A stretch of DNA of 64,000 nt from Chryseobacterium sp. ERMR1:04. Its GTDB lineage: Bacteria; Bacteroidota; Bacteroidia; Flavobacteriales; Weeksellaceae. The notes under the pieces are model-generated. The model worked only from the letters and a program-made list of their open reading frames with translations. It ran no database searches and was not told where the DNA came from. Of this stretch, positions 58,496 through 64,000 are shown in pieces. The stretch is taken from contig NZ_LIRF01000007.1 of NCBI RefSeq assembly GCF_001297705.1, positions 496,001 through 560,000 of the forward strand. Direction: 5' to 3'. Position 1 is the first letter of the stretch; every line of letters starts with the position of its first letter. The position numbers and the translations under genes were made by a program.

Positions 58496-58978
58496 ATGCT
58501 GAGAATAATATTATTTGCCTCTTGTGTTCTAACCTTCAATTTATACTGCGCACAAAAGATCCCCAATGTATCAATCAATACGATAAATGGAGAAAAGCTA
58601 AATGTCTCTACAATAGATTCTTCAGAGCCTGTGGTGATGAGTTTTTGGGCTACATGGTGCTTGCCTTGTATGGAAGAACTTAATACGATAAATGAGAAAT
58701 ATGAAGATTGGCAAAAAGAAACAAAATTTAGTATGTATGCCGTATCTACGGATGATGCAAGAACCACTTCAAAAGTAAAAACTGTCGTTAAAAGTAAAGG
58801 CTGGACCTACACTATTTTGCTGGACCCGAATCAAACCCTTAAAAGAGCGTTGAATATTAATAGCGTTCCTTATACGCTCCTTGTTCATAAAGGAAAAATC
58901 GTGTATTCCCATGTAGGATATTCCGCAGGGGATGAAGACGAGCTGTTGGCTAAAATTAAGGAGTGTCATCAAAATTAA
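58496..58978 (+). CDS. TlpA-like periplasmic thiol-disulfide oxidoreductase
   Basis: A 160-residue thioredoxin-like protein with signal peptide (about 1-19, ends YCAQ). The redox motif CLPC is in VVMSFWATWCLPCMEEL, followed by MYAVSTDDARTTSK and the cis-Pro region INSVPYTLLVHKGKIVYSH. It would reduce disulfides of exported proteins in the periplasm. It is followed 5 bp later by the DUF6029-like barrel and diverges from two Omp28-like CxxC proteins. This set of CxxC proteins suggests a shared extracytoplasmic redox task. Confidence 0.9.
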   Translation: MLRIILFASCVLTFNLYCAQKIPNVSINTINGEKLNVSTIDSSEPVVMSFWATWCLPCMEELNTINEKYEDWQKETKFSMYAVSTDDARTTSKVKTVVKSKGWTYTILLDPNQTLKRALNINSVPYTLLVHKGKIVYSHVGYSAGDEDELLAKIKECHQN

Positions 58979-58983
58979 CCGGC

Positions 58984-60636
58984 ATGCGAAATAAATGGAT
59001 CACAGGAACACTATTTCTTTTTAGTGTGAAAATTTGCAGTCAGTTAACGGTAAATTTAGAATCTAATTCTCAATATTATATTGATGATGATAAGATCAAG
59101 CTTTCAGAAACAGAATCTTCCAATAGACTGAGGTCTAATAATTATTTAAATGTTAATTATAAACTCAAAGACTTCACCTTTGGAGCGCAATTAGAATCGT
59201 ATGAACCCAAAGCATTGCTTAATTATTCACCTGCTTTCGAGAAAACGAATCTTGGGACATATTTCGTTAATTATAACAATGAAAAAGCTGGAGTAGATGT
59301 AACCTTAGGACATTTTTATGAGCAGTTTGGAAGCGGATTGGCTTTGCGTCTGTGGGAAGATAAACAGCTAGGTATTGCGAATTCTCTTTTGGGAGGGAAA
59401 ATAAAGTACAGCGATCCGGATCAGATTATCACGCTAAAAGCCTTGGCAGGAAAACAAAGGTCTGGTTTTAAACTTACAGATGGTTTTATTAGCGGTTTGG
59501 ATGCAGAGTTGAGGTTGGACCCGCTGTTGAATATGAAAAAACTCCAGACGAGTGTAGGTTTTAGTTATGTTAATAAATATGAAGATAATAAGGGAAATAC
59601 TTTTTATCCTAAAAGTGTCAATGTCTATTCTTCACGATTTAAAATGGAGTATGCTAAATTTGCCTTAGACTTTGAATATCTCTATAAAACAAAAGATAAT
59701 ATCAAACAGGTTACGGTTTTGGCGCCGAATAATGTATTTCCCGGAAGTGCATTTCATCTTAACCTGTCTTATGCTACCAACAGATTTGGGATCGTGGGAA
59801 GTTTGCGAAGGTTAGAAAATTTTAATTTCTACTCACAAAGAGATCAGATCGGGAATATTTATCATAATGCGGTTCTTAACTATGTTCCGGCACTTACAAA
59901 ACAGTATGATTATAGTTTGGCTAATATTTATGTCTATCAGGCGCAACCTCAATTGACGTTTCTGCCTCAGAAAAAAGCAGGGGAAATAGGTTCGCAGTTT
60001 GATATTTTTTATAAAATTAAAAAAGAAACCCTTCTCGGTGGAAAATATGGAACAGACATCTCTGTAAATATTTCAAATTGGTACGGATTAAAAGGAACGT
60101 ATCGAAATTACATCAATGATGATAATGGCTATAGAACAGAATTTTTAAAGCTGGGCGAAAAATATTATTCAGATCAAAGTGTAGATATCAGAACCAAACT
60201 GAAAGATAACTGGAAGATCGCCTTTGTTTTTATCAACCAATTTTATAATACCTACCGAACAGAAGAAACGGTGGGAGCGGTAAAAGCAAAAACAGTGGTC
60301 TTAGACAATATTTATAAGTTTTCAAAAAGTTCTATGAAGTTGGAGTTACAACATCAGTGGGCCGATGGTTATCATGGAAATTGGATGGCCGGTTTGGCAG
60401 AATATAATTTTAAAAAGAATTGGTCGGTTTTTGTGAATGATCTTTATAATTACGGAAATCCTGATGAATCTAAGCAAATGCATTACTATACCGGAGGAAT
60501 TGTTTTCAGAAAAAATAGCACGAGAATTCAGGCTTCTTATGGAAGACAGCGTGGCGGATTGCTTTGTGTAGGAGGGGTATGTAGATTTGTTCCGGAAAGT
60601 GCAGGATTTTCTCTCGGGATTAGTGCGAATTACTGA
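58984..60636 (+). CDS. DUF6029-like outer-membrane beta-barrel protein
   Basis: A 550-residue protein with a signal peptide (about 1-20) and then strand-rich sequence typical of a large outer-membrane barrel (LNVNYKLKDFTFGAQLESYE, YFVNYNNEKAGVDVTLGHFY, GLALRLWEDKQLG). It ends AGFSLGISANY, with a C-terminal aromatic. Three late cysteines appear near residue 530 (GGLLCVGGVCRFVP), a CxxxxC pair unusual for a barrel and perhaps a target for the TlpA protein. The family is recalled as DUF6029. The start MRNKWIT at 58984 is preferred, being 5 bp after the tlpA stop. Confidence 0.8.
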   Translation: MRNKWITGTLFLFSVKICSQLTVNLESNSQYYIDDDKIKLSETESSNRLRSNNYLNVNYKLKDFTFGAQLESYEPKALLNYSPAFEKTNLGTYFVNYNNEKAGVDVTLGHFYEQFGSGLALRLWEDKQLGIANSLLGGKIKYSDPDQIITLKALAGKQRSGFKLTDGFISGLDAELRLDPLLNMKKLQTSVGFSYVNKYEDNKGNTFYPKSVNVYSSRFKMEYAKFALDFEYLYKTKDNIKQVTVLAPNNVFPGSAFHLNLSYATNRFGIVGSLRRLENFNFYSQRDQIGNIYHNAVLNYVPALTKQYDYSLANIYVYQAQPQLTFLPQKKAGEIGSQFDIFYKIKKETLLGGKYGTDISVNISNWYGLKGTYRNYINDDNGYRTEFLKLGEKYYSDQSVDIRTKLKDNWKIAFVFINQFYNTYRTEETVGAVKAKTVVLDNIYKFSKSSMKLELQHQWADGYHGNWMAGLAEYNFKKNWSVFVNDLYNYGNPDESKQMHYYTGGIVFRKNSTRIQASYGRQRGGLLCVGGVCRFVPESAGFSLGISANY

Positions 60637-60675
60637 TAAATGTTGTTATTTTGGGAATTCGAAATTTAATAGACA

Positions 60676-61131
60676 ATGCAAATTCAAGCAGATTCTGTAG
60701 AAGATTATATCTCCAAGATTCCCGAAGAAAGACAGGAGGTTTTCAGAAAAATATTTAATGCTGTTAATGATAATTTACCGCAAGGTTTCAAAGAAAATAT
60801 CAGCTACGGAATGGTAGGTTGGGCAGTTCCGTTAGAGACATATCCTGCCGGTTATCATTGTACGCCGGGTTCACCGCTTCCGTTTATTTCATTAGCTTCT
60901 CAGAAAAATTGTATTGCATTGTATCACATGGGAATCTATGCAAAACCAGAATTATTGGATTGGTTTGTAGCCGAGTTTCCAAAATATTCTAAGAGAAAAT
61001 TAGATATGGGGAAATCATGCATCCGTTTTAAAAATAGGGACGATATTCCTTTTGAATTATTAGCTGAGGTGAGCAATAAAATAACTGTACAAGACTGGAT
61101 TTCTATTTATGAGACAAAATTTAAGAAATAA
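60676..61131 (+). CDS. DUF1801 domain protein (YdhG-like)
   Basis: A 151-residue cytoplasmic protein matching DUF1801. Features are the early SVEDYISKIPEERQEVFRKI, ISYGMVGWAVP, PFISLASQKNCIALYHMG and KSCIRFKN. The family has a small alpha/beta fold related to frataxin-like proteins, with no agreed function. It ends inside the next gene (23-bp overlap, different frame), so translation of the two is probably coupled. Confidence 0.88.
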   Translation: MQIQADSVEDYISKIPEERQEVFRKIFNAVNDNLPQGFKENISYGMVGWAVPLETYPAGYHCTPGSPLPFISLASQKNCIALYHMGIYAKPELLDWFVAEFPKYSKRKLDMGKSCIRFKNRDDIPFELLAEVSNKITVQDWISIYETKFKK

Positions 61132-61762
61132 TTTTTTATTTAAAATACTTACCGTTTTTGTTTTGATGTTCTTATCAGGTTGTAAAAATTCGGTAGTTTC
61201 AGATCTAAAAAATGGAGACCTTCTTTTTGTAACGGCAAAAGAAACCGGATTATCGGGTGCCATTAATAATGTGACCCAAAAACAGAAAAGTGCTTCTTTT
61301 GATCATATTGGAATTTTAGAAAAGAAAGGAAATGAAGCATTTGTTCTTCATGCAGCCCCAAAAGGAGGCTCGCAAAAACAAAATTTGAAAGATTTTCTAA
61401 AAGATCAGGCGAATGACGGAAAAAGAGTAATAGTGTATCGTCTACAACCAGACTATCAAAATACAATTCCTGTAGCCATTCAAAAAGCAGAAGGAATGTT
61501 GGGGAAGCCATATAATTTCAATTATATTTTAGATGAAAACTCTTATTACTGTTCAGATTTTATTGAAAGAGCATTTAGGAAAGACCATATCTTTAAATTG
61601 GAACCGATGACTTTCATTGATCCGAAAACAGGTAAAACCAATGAATTTTGGGAGCAATTCTACCAAAAGAAAAATCTTAAAGTTCCGGAAGGCGAATTAG
61701 GTTGCAATCCCAACGGATTAGCCGCATCAGATAAATTGGAAAGAATAAAGGAATTCAAATAG
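61109..61762 (+). CDS. YiiX/YebB-like NlpC/P60 cysteine hydrolase, lipoprotein
   Basis: A 217-residue lipoprotein (lipobox FLSGC, Cys25) with a permuted NlpC/P60 domain. His is in SFDHIGIL at about residue 68 and Cys in NSYYCSDFIERAF at about 150. This order, His before Cys, is the circularly permuted YiiX/YebB layout of peptidases or amidases. It may cut peptidoglycan peptides or lipid amides. It begins 23 bp before the DUF1801 stop. Confidence 0.88.
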   Translation: MRQNLRNNFLFKILTVFVLMFLSGCKNSVVSDLKNGDLLFVTAKETGLSGAINNVTQKQKSASFDHIGILEKKGNEAFVLHAAPKGGSQKQNLKDFLKDQANDGKRVIVYRLQPDYQNTIPVAIQKAEGMLGKPYNFNYILDENSYYCSDFIERAFRKDHIFKLEPMTFIDPKTGKTNEFWEQFYQKKNLKVPEGELGCNPNGLAASDKLERIKEFK

Positions 61763-61825
61763 CAGAAATAAACAATGAAGTTGTTTAAATTATTTTTTAC
61801 TTTTTCATCTCAATGCATTCCCACA

Positions 61826-61914
61826 AAGTTTGTCAATGCTGGAAGCATCTCAATATAGTATTAGAAAATAGAATAGAAAGATTCGTGTTTAGATCCTTTC
61901 AGGATGACAAACTT
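61826..61914. repeat. Diverged intergenic inverted-repeat element
   Basis: Imperfect arms at 61826-61850 (AAGTTTGTCAATGCTGGAAG) and 61891-61914 (AGATCCTTTCAGGATGACAA). The loop contains TAGTATTAGA (61856-61865), the same loop word as in the elements at 9547 and 12931. With the following repeat it fills most of the 411-bp gap between the YiiX-like and NIL genes. Confidence 0.55.
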
Positions 61915-61969
61915 GGTAATGCTTGTTAAGCGAAAAAAAGTTTCAACATTTTCGATATTAATATCAATA

Positions 61970-62031
61970 GAAACGGGCTTTAGTCCGTTTTATTTTTTTC
62001 CAAATTCCAAAGGCTTTAGTCAAAACTTAAA
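61970..62031. repeat. Dispersed intergenic repeat, second copy
   Basis: GGGCTTTAGTCCG and AGGCTTTAGTCAAAACTT about 30 bp apart repeat the layout of 8736-8800. Confidence 0.55.
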
Positions 62032-62067
62032 AAATTGATAAAGAATAATGTTAAAATTAAAAATTAA

Positions 62068-62108
62068 TAGTCTACTAATTTGGTGGACTAATATTTTTTA
62101 TATTTTTG
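62068..62108 (+). promoter_or_regulatory. Promoter and operator-like palindrome of the NIL gene
   Basis: A -33 TTG (62080-62082) and -7 box TATTTTTG (62101-62108) are 18 bp apart, the best-formed promoter in the window. Over the -33 box lies TAGTCTAC (62068-62075) with inverted partner GTGGACTA (62083-62090), a 23-bp palindrome with one mismatch that is well placed for repression. Regulator unknown. Confidence 0.65.
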
Positions 62109-62173
62109 TCAAAGATTTAAACAAATGAAATGAATTAAGTCAAGACAAGTCTAACCAAAAAAAATGTTTAGTT

Positions 62174-62485
62174 ATGATTACACCAAATCCAAGTGTGCAG
62201 GTTTTACCCAAAATAATTGGCCTGCCTAAAAAAGAGTTGATACTGGAAATAGAGTTAAATGGGAAAATGAAATTTGAACATGTAATGAATACTATTTATC
62301 ACCAGTTCGGAATTTGTCACAGGGTGTTATCAGCTAATGTGGAATATGTGAATGGATATAGCTTTGGTTCAGTACAATTATATATTAATGTAACTTCAGA
62401 AGAATACCAAGAACTTGAGTTCTTTCTGAATAAAAATAAACTTTTAAATACAACTGTAGAATATCTCTGCAGAAAATATTTTTAG
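62174..62485 (+). CDS. Stand-alone NIL domain protein
   Basis: A 103-residue cytoplasmic protein resembling the NIL domain, the C-terminal ligand-binding module of MetN-type methionine ABC transporters. The match is in LILEIELNGKMKFEHVMNTI, FGICHRVLSANVEYVNGYSFGSVQLYI and the final LLNTTVEYL, with the fold strand-helix-strand-strand-helix-strand and the FGS turn. There is no ATPase part. It may sense methionine or another sulfur compound, or act as a partner of a separate enzyme. It has its own promoter with a palindrome and a terminator, so it is a single-gene unit. Confidence 0.7.
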   Translation: MITPNPSVQVLPKIIGLPKKELILEIELNGKMKFEHVMNTIYHQFGICHRVLSANVEYVNGYSFGSVQLYINVTSEEYQELEFFLNKNKLLNTTVEYLCRKYF

Positions 62486-62883
62486 GGGAGGTTCATATAG
62501 TTTTAATTACGAAAGTGTTCAGTTTTTACTGAGCGCTTTTTTTATTGAACTTTAAATTTTAAAGGTAAAAGAGGCAAAAGATTAAAACAGAAATTATTTT
62601 AAATTAGCCATTAAGCAGTGATTAAGAATACCTAGGTTTTTGAAAATCTTCTTGTATTAAATAGAAGTGAAATATTTTATTTTTACAAAATTTGTTTTGT
62701 AATTAGCTGAAATTATAATAGATAACTCATTGCTTTTGTATCTATTAATTTTATTCAAATATCATTCATCAACTAAAAAAGATAAACTTCTTATTTGTGG
62801 TTAAGATTTTGTTTGTTTAAAAAGTATATTATACATGATAATATAAAAAAGGGTAATTTTAAACTAAATTAAAATCGAAATCT
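62486..62883. other. Intergenic gap, AT-rich, terminator only
   Basis: After the NIL terminator at 62512-62543, the rest up to LemA is AT-rich DNA with no supported gene, RNA or repeat. The LemA promoter is presumably near 62820-62870 but no clear box was found. Confidence 0.5.
62512..62543 (+). terminator. Rho-independent terminator of the NIL gene
   Basis: Stem AAAGTGTTCAGT / ACTGAGCGCTTT with G-T pairs, a TTTT loop and a T-run. Confidence 0.75.
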
Positions 62884-63438
62884 ATGATCATTCTAATTAT
62901 TGTAATCGCATTAGTAGTAATTTTTCTTCTTTACGGAGTTTCCATTTATAACCGATTGGTAAGACTGAAAAATTTGGTTCAGGAAGCCTGGAGCAGTATT
63001 GATGTAATGCTTAAAAAACGTCACGATCTTATCCCAAATTTGGTAGAAACTGTAAAAGGGTATGCTACTCACGAGCGTGAGACATTAGACAGCGTAACAA
63101 GAGCAAGAGCTCAGGCGGTAGGTGCTAATTCTGTAGAATCAAAAGAAGCTGCAGAGAAAAACCTGAATCAGGCGATGATGAATCTGTATGCCGTTGCAGA
63201 GCAATATCCGGATTTAAAAGCAAACGCTAATTTCCAACAACTGCAATCTGAATTGACTTCTTTAGAAAATGATATCGAAAAATCAAGAAGATATTACAAC
63301 GGAACCGTTCGCGATAACAATACATTGGTAGAAACTTTTCCTAGTAATATTATCGCCAATATGTACAAATTCCAAAAGTCTCCGTTCTTCGAACTGGAAA
63401 ATGCAGCAGAAAGAGAAGTTCCAACGGTAAAATTTTAA
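62884..63438 (+). CDS. LemA family membrane protein
   Basis: A 184-residue protein with an N-terminal membrane helix (about 1-18) and a helical bundle (YNRLVRLKNLVQEAWSSIDV, KRHDLIPNLVETVKGYATHE, VAEQYPDLKANANFQQLQSE, IEKSRRYYNGTVRDNNT). This is the LemA pattern, with the C-terminal ending PFFELENAAEREVPTVKF. Its role is not well known; in Bacteroidota it usually pairs with a DUF2207 protein, here the next gene 3 bp on. Confidence 0.95.
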   Translation: MIILIIVIALVVIFLLYGVSIYNRLVRLKNLVQEAWSSIDVMLKKRHDLIPNLVETVKGYATHERETLDSVTRARAQAVGANSVESKEAAEKNLNQAMMNLYAVAEQYPDLKANANFQQLQSELTSLENDIEKSRRYYNGTVRDNNTLVETFPSNIIANMYKFQKSPFFELENAAEREVPTVKF

Positions 63439-63441
63439 GGA

Positions 63442-64000
63442 ATGAAAAAGTTTTTATTACTTTTTTATGTACTCACTTTTACGCTGGCTTTTTCTCAGGA
63501 AGGGGATAGTATAAAAGATAGTAAATCGGGAACAGAACGCATCCTCTCTTTTCATTCTGATATTACGGTTGATAAAAAGTCTGCACTGAGTGTTACAGAG
63601 GATATCAAAGTACACAGTCTCGGAATTAATATCAAAAGAGGAATTTATCGTGCGCTTCCTTTATCTAGAAATTTAAATAACAAAACTCAGAAAGTAAGAT
63701 ATAACATTATTTCTGTAAAGAAAGATGGAGTAGAGGAAGATTATCATGAAGAAACCGGGGATGGTTATCTGAAGATATATGTAGGAAAGAAAGATGTTAT
63801 TCTAAGTCCTGGTGATTACAATTATGAAGTAAAATATACAACAGAAAATCAGATCGGATTTTTTGATAAATATGATGAGATCTATTGGAATGTCAACGGA
63901 ACAGTTTGGGATTTTGCTATAGACACCATTTCTGCAAAGGTAACACTTCCTGAAGGTTCAAAGATCCTTCAGAATTCTTGTTATACAGGAGCTTATGGAA
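63442..64000 (+). CDS. DUF2207 domain membrane protein (5' part)
   Basis: The first 186 residues of a larger protein cut by the window edge. A signal peptide is at about 1-19 (ends AFSQ). The mature part matches the DUF2207 N-terminal domain (SFHSDITVDKKSALSVTEDI, RGIYRALPL, YEVKYTTENQIGFFDKYDEI and YWNVNGTVWDFAIDTISAKV). Full members have a C-terminal membrane and Gly/Ser-rich region. It starts 3 bp after LemA, and the pair is conserved. Confidence 0.9.
   Translation, partial: MKKFLLLFYVLTFTLAFSQEGDSIKDSKSGTERILSFHSDITVDKKSALSVTEDIKVHSLGINIKRGIYRALPLSRNLNNKTQKVRYNIISVKKDGVEEDYHEETGDGYLKIYVGKKDVILSPGDYNYEVKYTTENQIGFFDKYDEIYWNVNGTVWDFAIDTISAKVTLPEGSKILQNSCYTGAYG

Noticed and set aside
61763..62173. 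Possible small RNA or riboswitch before the NIL gene
   Set aside because: The structure seen is explained by dispersed repeats and a promoter palindrome; the leader after the -7 box is too short and unstructured for a known SAM riboswitch.
1..64000. CRISPR arrays, prophage, insertion sequences, tRNA or rRNA
   Set aside because: No regular repeat-spacer pattern, transposase, integrase, phage structural gene, or tRNA cloverleaf was found by reading, though faint tRNAs could be missed by eye.

Overview
The window reads as AT-rich chromosomal DNA of a Bacteroidota bacterium, most likely a Chryseobacterium-like member of the Flavobacteriales. The reasons are Bacteroidota-type promoter boxes (TAnnTTTG) ahead of many genes, type IX secretion (T9SS) C-terminal sorting domains, several TonB-dependent receptors, the DUF4295 micro-gene beside rpmB and rpmG, and many short inverted repeats between genes. 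No prophage, insertion sequence, CRISPR array, tRNA or rRNA was seen. The genus is inferred from overall character and not proven.

Layout. 0-1.3 kb: the 5' part of an RND efflux adaptor and its TetR regulator, with four copies of one operator-like palindrome. 1.5-2.4 kb: a thioredoxin-like protein, then a gap holding four perfect DnaA boxes plus a near-match, a good candidate for the chromosomal replication origin. 2.4-8.7 kb: a trehalose-use locus (AraC regulator diverging from MFS transporter, GH37 trehalase and TonB receptor). 8.8-16.7 kb: metallo-hydrolase, T9SS plug-like protein, lipoproteins, a toxin-antitoxin-like pair, a ferrochelatase split by a one-base frameshift, an NfuA-like Fe-S carrier and a gamma carbonic anhydrase-like protein. 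17-27 kb: PIF1-like helicase, an EEP nuclease-like fusion, a luciferase-like oxidoreductase, ribB, fmt and recQ. 26.8-31.2 kb: three tandem OmpA-type genes, two of them near-identical over their first 358 codons. 31.2-35.5 kb: folK, sppA, GlsB-like protein, ftsY and the rpmB-rpmG-DUF4295 operon. 35.7-42.8 kb: secreted FG-GAP protein, lnt, VanZ-like protein, an HxlR regulator diverging from an APCDD1-like gene, a 394-bp element with 18-bp terminal inverted repeats, and proC. 42.8-49.6 kb: a four-gene envelope cluster (TonB receptor, DUF4876 lipoprotein, DUF6850-like barrel, di-heme peroxidase) behind a palindromic promoter. 49.7-52.4 kb: murB, a lipoprotein and an aminotransferase. 52.6-60.6 kb: T9SS cargo genes and an exported CxxC cluster (two Omp28-like proteins, TlpA, DUF6029-like barrel). 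60.7-64 kb: DUF1801, a YiiX-like hydrolase, a stand-alone NIL domain protein, LemA and the start of a DUF2207 protein.

Functional themes are nutrient import across the outer membrane (trehalose, a probable metal or heme ligand), cell envelope and secretion (Lnt, SppA, FtsY, OmpA, T9SS cargo) and cofactor metabolism (HemH, RibB, FolK, NfuA). The strongest leads for new biology are the TonB/DUF4876/DUF6850/peroxidase cluster with its palindromic promoter, the exported CxxC cluster linked to T9SS cargo, and the candidate origin. All family assignments were made by eye without database searches.
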